A stretch of 18,088 nt of DNA, taken from positions 1 through 18,088 of the forward strand of contig CAITLX010000577.1 in NCBI GenBank assembly GCA_903893335.1, given 5' to 3'. The stretch comes from an uncultured delta proteobacterium. Its GTDB lineage: Bacteria > Myxococcota_A > Polyangia > Polyangiales > Polyangiaceae. A program made the translations under genes and the position numbers. Positions 1-13,447 of the stretch are shown piece after piece (the stretch's first letter is position 1; every line of letters starts with the position of its first letter). Below the pieces are notes generated by a model. It did not search any database, was not told the DNA's origin, and saw only the letters and a program-made list of their open reading frames with translations.

Positions 1-408
1 CGCGCGGCCGGCGGTGCGTCGCTGATCGACGTAGCGAAAGTCCTCGTGGCCCATGCCGCGCCACTGCCGGACCCAGTTGTAGGTGAGCCGCGCGCCCCAC
101 GCCTCGACCAGCAGCGCGGCGAGCCACGCGCGCGGCCCGGGGGCCTGCGCGAGCGCGAGCAGCCACGGGACGGTGACCATCGGCGCGACGCTCCAGTAGG
201 GATCGAACGCGCTCGAGTTGTCGAGGGCGACGCTGCACGCGAACGTCGCGACCGTCCCGGCCAGGCTGGCGGCCCCGAGCTGCCACGCGAGCGAGGTGCC
301 CGGCGGAAGCGCGGCGACGGCGGCCACCGCGGCGGCGACGGCGACGACGTACACGCCGCCGATGACGAGGAGGGCGACCGAGCGCGGGGCCTGGGTGAGA
401 CGCGGCAC
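1..408 (-). CDS. DUF1295 / steroid 5-alpha-reductase-like membrane protein, partial (3' end outside window)
   Basis: Reading the minus strand from a GTG at 408 gives 136 residues running off the left edge. An in-frame TAG lies four codons upstream (418-420), so GTG 408 is the first usable start. The sequence has a hydrophobic Ala/Val-rich segment near residues 10-30, then a stretch reading DPYWSVAP (about residue 70) and a terminal region with WGARLTYNW, RQWRGMG and HEDFRY. These are hallmarks of the DUF1295 branch of the steroid 5-alpha-reductase/isoprenylcysteine-methyltransferase-like membrane family. Members are multi-pass inner-membrane proteins, mostly of unknown substrate, and NAD(P)H-dependent reduction is assumed from the fold. 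The C-terminal part that would include the rest of the cofactor-binding region is missing here. It is divergent from the J-domain gene. Family assignment is fairly sure; substrate is unknown. Confidence 0.8.
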   Translation of the reverse strand, partial: MPRLTQAPRSVALLVIGGVYVVAVAAAVAAVAALPPGTSLAWQLGAASLAGTVATFACSVALDNSSAFDPYWSVAPMVTVPWLLALAQAPGPRAWLAALLVEAWGARLTYNWVRQWRGMGHEDFRYVDQRRTAGRA

Positions 409-524
409 GAGCGCGAGCTAGGCACGGTTCGGCGACCGCGTCGCCCGGACGCGAGGCCGAGCCTCGCCCCTTGCGCCGCGTCGGCCGCGAGGCGGCACCC
501 CCTCGACAGCGGCGCCCCTCGCGG
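409..524. promoter_or_regulatory. Divergent intergenic region with a weak candidate promoter
   Basis: This 116-base gap separates the leftward DUF1295 gene from the rightward J-domain gene, so promoters in both directions are expected here. The only plus-strand candidate I see is GTGAGA (395-400) with an 18-base spacer to TAGGCA (419-424). The TAGGCA box resembles the -10-like TAGGCT/TAGCCT boxes at 13471 and 14437. The match is weak and could be chance in such GC-rich DNA. Confidence 0.2.
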
Positions 525-1370
525 GTGAACCTGCCGCTCGTGCCGACCCGGTTCCCCGCGCTGCACCCCGAGGTGCTCCTGCTCCGGGCCGAGCTCGACG
601 CGCTGCGCGCCGAGGTCACGCGGCTGCTCGCCGAGCTCGACGAGCTCGTCACCGTCGAGCAGCCCTACCTGCTCGCGCTGTTCCAGGCGCGGCTCGGGCC
701 GTGGGAGCTCGAGGTGCTGCGGCTGCGCTGCGAGCGGCTTCGCCTGCGGCGCACGATCGAGCAGGTGCAGGGCGCGCTCGCGCAGCGCAAGCCGTGGAGC
801 CTCGCGGCCATCGAGACCGGGCTCGCCGAGGAGCTGGCCACGTGGGCGACGCGCATCGCGGAGCAGGCGCGCGCCATCGAGCAGGCGCAGCGCGCGCTCG
901 CCTCGACGGTGCCGGCGGCGAGCGTCGCCGAGCTGCGCGCCGTCTACCTGCGGCTCGTGCGCCTGCTGCACCCCGACCTGCACCCCGGGCTCGACGAGGC
1001 GCGCGTGCTGCTCTGGCACCGCGTGCAAGAGGCGTTCGGGCGCGCCGACCTCGACGAGCTTCGCGGCCTCGAGGTGCTCGCGCAAGCGGGCGCGGCGCCC
1101 CCCGAGCCGCCCTCGTCGATCGAGCTGCTCGGGCGCGACCGCGACCGCCTGCGCGCGCTGATGACCGGCCTGCTCGGCAAGCTCGAGGCGCTGCGCCAGA
1201 GCCCGCCGTTCGATCTGCGCGCCGAGCTCGAGGACGACGCGCGCGTCGAGGCGCGCCGCGCCGCGCTCGACGCCGCGGCGGCCGAGCTGAAGGCCGCGTG
1301 CGCCGCGCTGGGCGCGCACCTCGCAACCCTCACCAGGCGCACCGATGTCCGCACCCCTCGTCCCGATTGA
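525..1370 (+). CDS. J-domain (DnaJ-like) coiled-coil protein
   Basis: The protein is 281 residues from a GTG at 525; a TTG at 471 would add 18 basic residues that look non-coding, and neither start has a clear ribosome site. The N-terminal half is a long charged helical region (LRAELDALRAEVTRL and similar) predicted to form coiled coil. A J-domain-like segment follows with the HPD tripeptide (residues 149-151, in RLLHPDLHP), the motif that stimulates Hsp70 ATPase. The C-terminal third is again helical. A J-domain in the middle between helical arms is unlike classical DnaJ, with no Gly/Phe region or CxxCxGxG zinc repeats, so this is a specialised co-chaperone rather than DnaJ itself. Its stop lies 26 bases inside the next gene (HIRAN), implying coupled translation. 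The client is unknown. Confidence 0.8.
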   Translation: MNLPLVPTRFPALHPEVLLLRAELDALRAEVTRLLAELDELVTVEQPYLLALFQARLGPWELEVLRLRCERLRLRRTIEQVQGALAQRKPWSLAAIETGLAEELATWATRIAEQARAIEQAQRALASTVPAASVAELRAVYLRLVRLLHPDLHPGLDEARVLLWHRVQEAFGRADLDELRGLEVLAQAGAAPPEPPSSIELLGRDRDRLRALMTGLLGKLEALRQSPPFDLRAELEDDARVEARRAALDAAAAELKAACAALGAHLATLTRRTDVRTPRPD

Positions 1371-1743
1371 CCCCGCCATCCTCGCGCTCTTGCGCGGAGC
1401 GTTCGGCGCCGACGGCACGCTCATGCCGTTCGTGCGCGAGATCTTGCTCATCGACTGCCGCGTGGCCGGCACCAGCTTCCGCGACCTCGACGGCATCGAC
1501 GCCGCGCTCGCCCCCGGCGCGCTCTTGCCGCTCGAGCGCGAGCACGACAACCCGGTCGACCCGCTGGCCATCCGCATGCTCACCGAGGGGGGCCAGCTTC
1601 TCGGCTACGTGCCGCGCGCGAAGAACGAGGCGCTCGCGCACCTCATGGACGCCGGCAAGCTCCTGTTCGCGCGGCTCGAGAGCAAGGAGTGGCGCGGCTC
1701 GTGGCTGAAGCTCGAGGCCAAGGTCTTCCTGAGGGACCTCTAG
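1345..1743 (+). CDS. HIRAN-domain protein
   Basis: This is a 132-residue protein starting at ATG 1345, overlapping the J-domain gene by 26 bases. From about residue 36 it carries the HIRAN pattern: a CRVAGTSFRD strand, LPLEREHDNPVDPLAIRM near residue 70, then LLGYVPRAKNEAL. The sequence L-x-REx-x-NPxD-x-x-AI followed by GYVPR is diagnostic of this OB-like fold, which in HLTF/Rad5 helicases binds 3' DNA ends. Here it is essentially stand-alone, with about 35 N-terminal residues that I cannot assign. HIRAN next to a J-domain gene suggests a functional pair, but whether this small protein binds DNA, a peptide or the J-protein is open. The downstream gene begins directly after its stop codon. Confidence 0.85.
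   Translation: MSAPLVPIDPAILALLRGAFGADGTLMPFVREILLIDCRVAGTSFRDLDGIDAALAPGALLPLEREHDNPVDPLAIRMLTEGGQLLGYVPRAKNEALAHLMDAGKLLFARLESKEWRGSWLKLEAKVFLRDL
1731..1736 (+). promoter_or_regulatory. Ribosome binding site for the TMTC-like gene
   Basis: GAGGGA ends seven bases before the TTG at 1744, inside the last codons of the HIRAN gene. It supports TTG 1744 as the start over the internal ATG at 1807, and supports translation of the three genes from one mRNA. Confidence 0.55.
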
Positions 1744-3690
1744 TTGGCGCGGTCGCGCAAGCGCCCCTCCCCGCCCGCGACGCCCGCCGCGCCGACGTCG
1801 CGCTCGATGCTCGCGCGCCTGGCGCGCCTCGCCCCGCTCGCGTGGCTCGTGCCCTGCGCGCTCGCGCTCTTCGCGTACCGGTCGCTCGGCGACTTCTCGT
1901 TCGCCGCCGACGCGCGGATGCTCATCCTCGACAACCCCTGGCTGCACGACCCGCACGGCGCGTGGGCGCAGGTCACGCACGACTACTTCTGGTCGGCCTC
2001 GGGCAACATCATCCCCTACTGGCGCCCGCTGACGAAGCTGTCGTGGTGGGCCGAGTGGCAGGCGTTCGGGCCGAGCGCGGGGAGCTTCCTCGCCGTCGGC
2101 CTCGCCTGGTTCGTGGCCGGCACCGCCGGGCTCTACCGCCTCGCGCGCGACCTCGGCGCGGGGCGCGCCGCAGCCGTCGGCGTCGCGGCCCTCTACGCGC
2201 TGCACCCGGTCGCCGTCGAGCCCGTCGCGCTGCTCATGGCGCGCTCCGACGTGGTCGCCGCAGCGGGCACCGTCTGGGCGGTCACGGCGTGGCGCAGGTG
2301 GCGCGCGGGTGGCCCGGCCGCGCGCGCCTGGCTCGCGCTGCACCTCGTCGCGCTCGTGGTCGCGCTCGCGAGCAAGGAGGTCGCCGTCGTGGTGCCCGCG
2401 GTGCTCGCTGCGTGGACGCTCCTCGACCCCGAGCGCCCCTCGACGCTGCGCCGTCGCCTGACCGGGCTCGCCCCGTCGGTCGTGCTCGCGGTCGCGTACC
2501 TCGCGGTGCGGCGCGCGGTGCTCGCCGCCGAGCACCCCGATCTCCCCGCGGCGCACCTCGACGTGCGCCCGCTGCGCCTCGTCGCGTCGCTCGGCGCCTA
2601 CCTCGCCAACACCTGGCCCCTCTCGCTCGCCTCCGGCGTGCGCAACCTCCCCATCGCCGAGGCCGCGAGCGCCGGGCACCTCGCCCGCTCGGTCGTCGTG
2701 CTCGCGGTCACGCTCGTGGTCGCGGCGTACGCGTGGCGCAAGGACAGGCCCGCGCTCGCGCTGCTCGCGTGGGCGCTCGGCGCGCTCGCGCCCGTCGTGC
2801 TCACGGCCGACATCTCCGTCCCGTCGGGGCCCGAGGAGCTTCCCCTCGCCGACCGCTGGCTCTTCCACGCGCTCGCGCCGGCGCTGCTCGTCTGGTGGCG
2901 GCTCTTCGACCGCGCCGCCGTCACCCTCCCCGCGCGGCGCGCGGCGGCGGCGCTCGTCGCCCTCGCGTGCGGCTGGCTGCTCGCGCGCTCGACGCCCGAT
3001 CGCGCGCGCTTTCGCGACGAGCTTGCCATGCTCGACGACGAGGACCACGCGGTGCTGCACGTCATCCCCCCCGAGTACGTGACGGCGCACGACCGCTGCC
3101 GCTTCGAGGAGCGGCAGGTCGCGCGCGCCGAGCTGCGCGGCGACACCTCGACCGCGCTCGCTGCGGCCGAGCACGCCGCGTCGGTGTGCGGGCGCACCGC
3201 CGAGCGCGTCGCCGATCTGCTCGACGCGCACCTGCGCGCGGGTCGCACCGAGCACCTCGCGGCGCTCGCCGACGAGGCGCTCGCCCTGCCCCCGCGCGAT
3301 CGCCGAGGCAACGCGCGCGTCGCGCTCGACGCCGGCCTCGCCTACCTCTCGGCCGGGCGCACCTCCGAGGCCGAGCGCTGGCTCGCGCGCTCGGTCGAGC
3401 TCGGCTCGGCGCCCTGCGCGCTGCCCTGGGTGCCGCTCGCCGAGCTTGCGCGCGCGCGCGCCGACGAGGGGGAGGCCGCGACGCGCCTCGAGCACGCCTA
3501 CGTGTGCGGCGGTCGCAGCGACGCGTCGCTCCTGCTCGCCGCGGCGACCTGGCTCTCCGAGCGCGGCGCCGACCCGAGGCGCGCGCAGGCGCTCCTCACG
3601 CAGGCCGCGCGCCACGACCTGACGCCCGACCAGGCCGACCAAGCAGAGCGCGTGCGTCGCGCCCTCACGACGCCTCGCCCGCGCCCTTAG
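1744..3690 (+). CDS. TMTC-like multi-pass membrane protein (GT-C glycosyltransferase fold) with helical-repeat C-terminus
   Basis: This 648-residue protein starts at TTG 1744, directly after the HIRAN stop and with a good ribosome site; ATG 1807 is the alternative. Residues 28-415 contain many hydrophobic helices. Features typical of bacterial relatives of TMTC/O-mannosyltransferase (GT-C) proteins are visible: an acidic luminal-type loop with DARMLILDNPWL (56-67), YWRPLTKLSWW (92-102), LHPVAVEPVALLMARSDV (153-170), ASKEVAVVVPAV (209-220) and ADRWLFHALAPALL (369-382). The soluble tail (about 420-648) is Ala/Glu/Arg helical and TPR-like, for example LDAGLAYLSAGRTSEAERWL. GT-C proteins transfer sugars from lipid-linked donors on the outer face of the membrane; the acceptor here is unknown and activity is inference. 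The stop codon lies in a 34-bp repeat shared with the opposite gene's end. Confidence 0.75.
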   Translation: MARSRKRPSPPATPAAPTSRSMLARLARLAPLAWLVPCALALFAYRSLGDFSFAADARMLILDNPWLHDPHGAWAQVTHDYFWSASGNIIPYWRPLTKLSWWAEWQAFGPSAGSFLAVGLAWFVAGTAGLYRLARDLGAGRAAAVGVAALYALHPVAVEPVALLMARSDVVAAAGTVWAVTAWRRWRAGGPAARAWLALHLVALVVALASKEVAVVVPAVLAAWTLLDPERPSTLRRRLTGLAPSVVLAVAYLAVRRAVLAAEHPDLPAAHLDVRPLRLVASLGAYLANTWPLSLASGVRNLPIAEAASAGHLARSVVVLAVTLVVAAYAWRKDRPALALLAWALGALAPVVLTADISVPSGPEELPLADRWLFHALAPALLVWWRLFDRAAVTLPARRAAAALVALACGWLLARSTPDRARFRDELAMLDDEDHAVLHVIPPEYVTAHDRCRFEERQVARAELRGDTSTALAAAEHAASVCGRTAERVADLLDAHLRAGRTEHLAALADEALALPPRDRRGNARVALDAGLAYLSAGRTSEAERWLARSVELGSAPCALPWVPLAELARARADEGEAATRLEHAYVCGGRSDASLLLAAATWLSERGADPRRAQALLTQAARHDLTPDQADQAERVRRALTTPRPRP

Positions 3691-3745
3691 CGACGACCGA
3701 GCACCGCCTCGCCCGCGCCCCTAGCCTCGAACGAGCGACGCCTCG
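3671..3745. repeat. 34-bp-period direct repeat covering two convergent stop codons
   Basis: A 21-base block beginning cgcctcgcccgcgccc starts at 3671 and again at 3705 with one mismatch, and its first seven bases recur at 3739. The three starts are exactly 34 bases apart. The first copy contains the plus-strand TAG of the TMTC-like gene (3688-3690). The second contains CTA at 3721-3723, the minus-strand TAG of the PAS-GGDEF-EAL gene. The bases between copies are also partly alike. I see no terminator hairpin here. Confidence 0.7.
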
Positions 3746-6273
3746 TACTCGACGATCGGCATCGGCTTGCCGAAGAGGTAGCCCTGGTAGGCGCGGCACC
3801 CGCGCGCCTCGAGCGCCTGAAGCTCCTCGAGCGTCTCGACCCCCTCGGCGATGACCTCCATGCCGAGCGCGGCGCTCATCGCGACGATCGACTGCACGAT
3901 GGCGCCGCCGACGCCGTCCTGCGCGAGCCCGCGCACGAACGCCTGGTCGATCTTCAGCTCGTCGAAGGGCAGCCGCTTGAGGTACGTCAAAGACGAGTAG
4001 CCCGTGCCGAAGTCGTCCATGGCGAACTTCACGCCGACCTGCTTGAGCGCGTGCATCTTCTCGATCGTCTGATCGACGTTCTTCAGCGCGGTGGACTCGG
4101 TGAGCTCGAGGGTGAGCAGGTGCGCCGGCGCGGCCGTCTCGCTCAGGATGTGCTGCACCTGATCGACGAAGTCGATCTGGGCGAACTGCCGCGCGCTGAC
4201 GTTGACCGAGAGCGGCAGGCCGCGCGCGAGCTCGGAGCCCTGCCAGAGGCGAAGCTGGCGGCACGCGGTGCGCAGCGCCCACGCGCCGAGGTGGATGATG
4301 AAGCCGTTCTCCTCGGCCATGGGGATGAACTTGGCGGGCGACACGAGGCCGCGCTGGTGGTGGCGCCAGCGCATCAGGGCCTCGGCGCCGAGCGGCTTGC
4401 CCGTGGCGTCGACCTGCACCTGGTAGAACAGGGCGAACTGGTCGGCGGCCAGCGCGGTGCGCATCTCGCGGTCGAGCTCGGTGCGCTCGGCGAGCGTGGC
4501 CTGCATGCCGACGTCGAAGAAGCGGATGGCGTCGCGACCGCTGCGCTTGGCCTGGTACATCGCCGCGTCGGCGTGCTTGAGCATGACGTCGAGCTCGTCG
4601 CGCTGGCTCTGGAAGAGCGCGACGCCGACGCTGCACGCGCCGTGGTGCACGTGGCCGCGCAGGTTGTACTCGCGCCGCAGGCTCGCGCGGATGCGCTCGG
4701 CGACGACCAGCGCCTGCGCCGCTGCGTCGGCGGCGACCGCGTCGAGGTCCTCGAGCAGCACGACGAACTCGTCGCCGCCGAGCCGCGCCACCGAGTCGCC
4801 GTCGCGCACGCACGTCAGCAGGCGGCGAGCGACCTCGCGCAGCAGCGCGTCGCCGACCTCGTGGCCCATCGAGTCGTTGAGCGACTTGAAGTTGTCGAGG
4901 TCGAGGTACATCACCGCGCCGTGGTGCCCCTTGCGCGCCGTGGCCGCGACCGCGTGGCGGTAGCGGTCGATGAGCATGCGGCGGTTGGGAAGCTCGGTCA
5001 GCACGTCGTAGAAGGCGGCCTGGCGCGTCGCCTGCTCGTGGCGCTTGCGCTCGGTGATGTCGCGCACGAACGTGAGGAAGGTGCCGTCGTCCTGGCTGGC
5101 CCACGACGAGACGTCCACGTGCACCGCGGCGCCGTTGCGGTGCCAGTGCACCGTCTCGAAGCGCAGGTAGCGCTTCTCGCTTATCTGCTGGAGCCTGCGG
5201 GCGATCGACTCGCGGCTCTCGGAGCCGGCGAAGGCAGAGAGGTGCTGGCCGCAGATCTCGTCGCGCGGCATGCCGATGAGCGAGGCGTAGGCCTCGTTGG
5301 CGTCCACGACGCAGCCGTCGGCGTCGAGCACGAAGAAGCCGTCGAGGCTCGCGTTGGTCAGCGCCTCGAACCGACGCGCCTGCGCCTCGCGGTCGGTGCG
5401 CCGGGCGAGGGCGACCTCCTCGGCGCGCTTGCGCTCGGTGATGTCGCGCACGAAGACGACCATCTCGCCGCGGTCGGCGAGCAGCGTCACCGACACGTCC
5501 ACCGGCACGGCGTGCCCGTCGCGGTGGCGGTGCTCGCTCTCGAAGCGCGCGTGCCCCCCGCTGGCGACGATGTGCTCGATGCGGCGCGCGACGTCCTCGG
5601 GGGCCACGTCGTGCATGTCGATCATGTGGATGCGCTGGCCGATGAGCTCGTCGCGCGTGTAGCCGAGCATCGAGCAGTAGGCATCGTTGACGGCCGTGAA
5701 GCGCCCCTCCATGTCGACCGCCCAGTAGCCGTCGGCCGTCGTCTCGAGGATGGCGGCGAGCCGCGTCGCCGACGCGTCGCGCTCCTCGCGCAGGGCCTGC
5801 TCGTGGCGCTCGTGCGCCCTGCGCGCCGAGACGTCGCGCAGGACGGCGACGCCGACCTGCTCGTCGGCCACGAACCAGACGCGGACGTCGAGATCGACGA
5901 TGTGCCCGTCGGGGTGCGGGTGCGCAAACTCGAACTCGAGGTGCCCGTTCGCCGAGACCTCGGCGACGCGGCGCGCGTTCACCTCCGGCGCCTCGTGCAT
6001 CGAGAGGGTCGAGAAATGCTGCCCGACCACCGAGTCGCGCTGCTGGCCGAGCAGCCGGACGTACGCCGGGTTGGCGTCGACGATGTGCCCCTTCGCGTCG
6101 ATGAGCACGATGCCGTCGGCGCTGTGGCTGAAGAACGTCGCGTACGTCTCGGAGCGCGACGAGGCCGCGACCGCGTGGGCTCGCCGCTCGTCGGCCGCTC
6201 CCGCCTCGGAGCCCCCGTCGGTCGCCGCGCCGGCGCCACGCGGGGCGTCTGCCTGCGGCGAATCGTTCGACAT
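3721..6273 (-). CDS. PAS-PAS-PAS-GGDEF-EAL cyclic di-GMP turnover protein
   Basis: This 850-residue protein has no signal peptide or membrane helix. Three PAS domains lie at about 45-150, 165-280 and 295-408, the last two ending in the usual VRDITERK. The GGDEF domain (about 412-580) has intact GGDEF at 499-503 and an RxxD inhibitory site (RDGD, 490-493) five residues before it. The EAL domain (about 595-845) has intact EAL (631-633), DDFGTGYSS (753-761), AEGVET (809-814) and YQGYLFGKPMP. Both catalytic halves therefore look competent for diguanylate cyclase and phosphodiesterase activity; in this family usually one dominates, or PAS signals switch between them. ATG 6273 lies 79 bases after the stop of the REC-PAS gene on the same strand, with only a weak ribosome site, so it is probably the last gene of the kinase operon. 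Its output would be c-di-GMP level (motility, matrix, development). Confidence 0.95.
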   Translation of the reverse strand: MSNDSPQADAPRGAGAATDGGSEAGAADERRAHAVAASSRSETYATFFSHSADGIVLIDAKGHIVDANPAYVRLLGQQRDSVVGQHFSTLSMHEAPEVNARRVAEVSANGHLEFEFAHPHPDGHIVDLDVRVWFVADEQVGVAVLRDVSARRAHERHEQALREERDASATRLAAILETTADGYWAVDMEGRFTAVNDAYCSMLGYTRDELIGQRIHMIDMHDVAPEDVARRIEHIVASGGHARFESEHRHRDGHAVPVDVSVTLLADRGEMVVFVRDITERKRAEEVALARRTDREAQARRFEALTNASLDGFFVLDADGCVVDANEAYASLIGMPRDEICGQHLSAFAGSESRESIARRLQQISEKRYLRFETVHWHRNGAAVHVDVSSWASQDDGTFLTFVRDITERKRHEQATRQAAFYDVLTELPNRRMLIDRYRHAVAATARKGHHGAVMYLDLDNFKSLNDSMGHEVGDALLREVARRLLTCVRDGDSVARLGGDEFVVLLEDLDAVAADAAAQALVVAERIRASLRREYNLRGHVHHGACSVGVALFQSQRDELDVMLKHADAAMYQAKRSGRDAIRFFDVGMQATLAERTELDREMRTALAADQFALFYQVQVDATGKPLGAEALMRWRHHQRGLVSPAKFIPMAEENGFIIHLGAWALRTACRQLRLWQGSELARGLPLSVNVSARQFAQIDFVDQVQHILSETAAPAHLLTLELTESTALKNVDQTIEKMHALKQVGVKFAMDDFGTGYSSLTYLKRLPFDELKIDQAFVRGLAQDGVGGAIVQSIVAMSAALGMEVIAEGVETLEELQALEARGCRAYQGYLFGKPMPIVEYEASLVRG

Positions 6274-6352
6274 CGAGGGGTGCTGCTCCGGAGTCCGCGT
6301 GCTGGCTGCTCACGCGGCGTCTACCACGACCGGCACGCGTCGCACACCCGTC

Positions 6353-7170
<818 letters not shown>

Positions 7171-7174
<4 letters not shown>

Positions 7175-7827
7175 GGCGTGGGTCCCCCCAGGGGCGCGGG
7201 CGCCCCACAAGCTGTGCCGAGGCCGCGGAGCGCCGCGGAAACCGAGCGGTCGTGGTGCAGGCGTTCGAGCAGCGTGGACATCGCGGCGACGGAGAGCACG
7301 CGGTCGACCGCGCGCAGGTCGAGCGCCGCCTGCGGCATCATCGGAGCCGGGGCGCTCGATGGGTCCTGCACGAGCGCGGTGCCGCCGCACCGCCGCACCG
7401 TGGCGAGCCCGCGCGCGCCATCGGCGTTGGCGCCCGAGAGCAGCAGCGCGACGAGCCCCGAGCCGTACGCCAGCGCCGCGGACTCGAAGAGCACGTCGAT
7501 GGAGGGACGGCTGAAGTTGACCTTCTCGTCGCTCGAGAGCGCGAGCGTGCGCGAGCGCTCGACCAGCAGGTGGTACTCGGCAGGCGCGAAGTAAATCGTG
7601 CCGGGCACGACCGCCTCCTTGTCCGAGGCCTCGACCAGCCGCATGCCCGAGCCGAGCGCGAGGTGCGCCGCGGTGCGCCCTCGGTCGCTCGCGTGCAGGT
7701 GCAGGCAGACGAAGATGGGCAGCGAGAGCGCCGCGGGCGCCCTCTCGGTCAGCTCGATGAGCACTTGCAGCGCGCCCATCGAGCCGCCGATGGCGACGGC
7801 CTCGCACCTGTCGGCCGGCGCGATCAT
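7171..7827 (-). CDS. cheB: CheB-type protein-glutamate methylesterase, stand-alone catalytic domain
   Basis: The 218-residue protein consists only of the CheB methylesterase domain and lacks the N-terminal receiver of chemotaxis CheB. The expected catalytic triad is visible: serine in AIGGSMGALQ (S16), histidine in CLHLHASD (H43 or H45) and aspartate in LLSGANADGARGL (D136). GTIYFAPAEYHLLV (77-89) and FSRPSIDVLFESAA are also typical. CheB removes methyl groups from glutamates, or deamidates glutamines, that CheR has modified. Without a receiver, its activity is probably set by binding another component such as the hybrid kinase's receivers or the REC-PAS protein (inference). It begins at ATG 7827 inside the cheR stop (ATGA) and ends inside the next start (ATGA). 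No chemoreceptor gene is in the window. Confidence 0.92.
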
Positions 7828-8690
7828 CGGTCGGCGACCCGCCGGTAGATGCGCGCCTCGCGATCGACGAGCTCGAAGCGCGAGGCCGCCGAGGAGAACT
7901 GCAGGTCCTCCTTCGAGCCGAGGCAGAGGTAGCCGCCGCGCACGAGGCTGTCGGCGAACAGCGAGAAGACGCGGTCCTGAAGCTCGCGGTCGAAGTAGAT
8001 GAGGACGTTGCGGCAGACGATGAGGTGCATCTCGCCGAAGACGCCGTCGAGCGCGAGGTTGTGGCTCGCGAAGGTGAGGTTCTGCTTGAGCGCGCCGCTC
8101 ATGGCGACCGAGCCGTAGTTGGCGAGGTAGTAGTCGCCGAGCGTCTTGGCCCCGCCGGCCTCGCGGTAGCTCTGCGCGTAGTCGCGCATGCGCCCCGCGT
8201 CGTAGATGCCTCGGCGGGCCACGCCGAGCGCGGCGTCGTTGAAGTCGGTCGCGTAGATCGTCGAGCGGTCGTAGAGGCCGGCCTCGTGCAGCAGGATGGC
8301 CAGGGAGTAGACCTCCTCGCCCGTCGCGCACCCGGCGTGCCACACGCGGCAGCGAGGCCACGAGCGCAGCACGGGGAAGACGGCCTCGCGCAGCGCCGCG
8401 AACACGTACGGGTCGCGGAACATCTCCGTGACGGTGATGGAGAGCGTCTGGGTCAGCTCGGCGAACCTCGCCTCGTCGTGCAGCACGTCGGCGGTGAGAT
8501 CGGAGATGCGCGCGTAGCCCTTCGAGGCGACGAAGGCGGCCACGCGCCGCTCGACCGAGGCGCGCGCGTACGAGCGAAAATCGTGACCGTGGCGCCGGAA
8601 GATCGCCTCGAGCAGCAGGTCGAGCTCGATCTGCGCGACGGCGCTCGCGTCCATGCTGACGCCGGGCGGCCGCGAGCTCAGCTCAGCCAT
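7824..8690 (-). CDS. cheR: CheR-type protein-glutamate O-methyltransferase
   Basis: This 288-residue protein has the full CheR layout: an N-terminal helical domain (about 20-85, LLEAIFRRHGHDFRSYARASVERRV), FRDPYVF (91-97), the S-adenosylmethionine loop HAGCATGEEVYSLAI (118-132), ATDFNDAAL (147-155), IVCRNVLIYFD (224-234) and GGYLCLGSKEDL near 252-263. CheR methylates glutamates in the coiled coils of chemoreceptors. I see no extra TPR domain and no C-terminal receptor-tether motif. The start at ATG 8690 has AGGGAG (8698-8703) seven bases upstream. Only 42 bases separate it from the hybrid kinase stop, and those bases are a degenerate 25-bp repeat. It overlaps cheB by four bases. With no receptor nearby, the hybrid kinase is a candidate substrate (inference). 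Confidence 0.95.
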   Translation of the reverse strand: MAELSSRPPGVSMDASAVAQIELDLLLEAIFRRHGHDFRSYARASVERRVAAFVASKGYARISDLTADVLHDEARFAELTQTLSITVTEMFRDPYVFAALREAVFPVLRSWPRCRVWHAGCATGEEVYSLAILLHEAGLYDRSTIYATDFNDAALGVARRGIYDAGRMRDYAQSYREAGGAKTLGDYYLANYGSVAMSGALKQNLTFASHNLALDGVFGEMHLIVCRNVLIYFDRELQDRVFSLFADSLVRGGYLCLGSKEDLQFSSAASRFELVDREARIYRRVADR

Positions 8691-8732
8691 TGGGTTGCTC
8701 CCTCATATCAGCCATGCGCTCGCTCGCTCGGC

Positions 8733-8757
<25 letters not shown>
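8683..8757 (-). repeat. Degenerate 25-bp repeat across the kinase stop / cheR start
   Basis: On the minus strand the octamer ATGGCTGA occurs at 8683-8690 and 8708-8715, and ATGGTTGA at 8733-8740, exactly 25 bases apart each time. The two cheR-proximal units match at about 17 of 25 positions; the third is more diverged. The outermost copy contains the TGA stop of the hybrid kinase (8733-8735), and the innermost supplies the ATG of cheR (8688-8690). The middle copy opens a 10-codon mini-ORF (ATG 8715) ending inside the cheR start region. Confidence 0.5.
8698..8703 (-). promoter_or_regulatory. Ribosome binding site of cheR
   Basis: AGGGAG on the minus strand lies seven bases before ATG 8690. 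It fixes the cheR start there rather than at the upstream ATG 8715, which is out of the cheR frame. Confidence 0.6.
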
Positions 8758-13106
<4,349 letters not shown>

Positions 13107-13271
13107 GGGGATCGGTCGCTTCGGGGCGAGGAGCGTGGAGCGCGGTGAGCAGCAGACAGCGGGCGGGCGCGGGAGGGGGGGCGCCTGCGGTGCCGGGGAG
13201 GAGCGGTGCGGGGCGTGCCCGATGCTCGGCCTCGGCGTGGGCTCGCTTCTTGCGGCCTTCGAGAGAATTCG

Positions 13272-13301
13272 AGGATAGCTTGCAATCTCGCTGAATGTCC
13301 A
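13272..13301 (-). promoter_or_regulatory. Candidate sigma-70-type promoter of the kinase-cheR-cheB operon
   Basis: On the minus strand TGGACA (13296-13301, 5 of 6 to TTGACA) is followed after 18 bases by TATCCT (13272-13277, 4 of 6 to TATAAT). It lies in the AT-rich island about 165 bases before ATG 13106. The spacing and island support it; no experiment is implied. Confidence 0.4.
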
Positions 13302-13447
13302 CTCTGCCCAAAGGAGTGCAGTTGAACTTTCTCCCGCCTTTTTTGGCCCCAGGCGGCGTCCGGGCGAGCGCCGACGGAGCGCCCCTCGCGGCCGTCGCCG
13401 CGGGCTTCCCCCGGCGCGAGACAGGGCGCGAAACCCCACCTGCGCTG

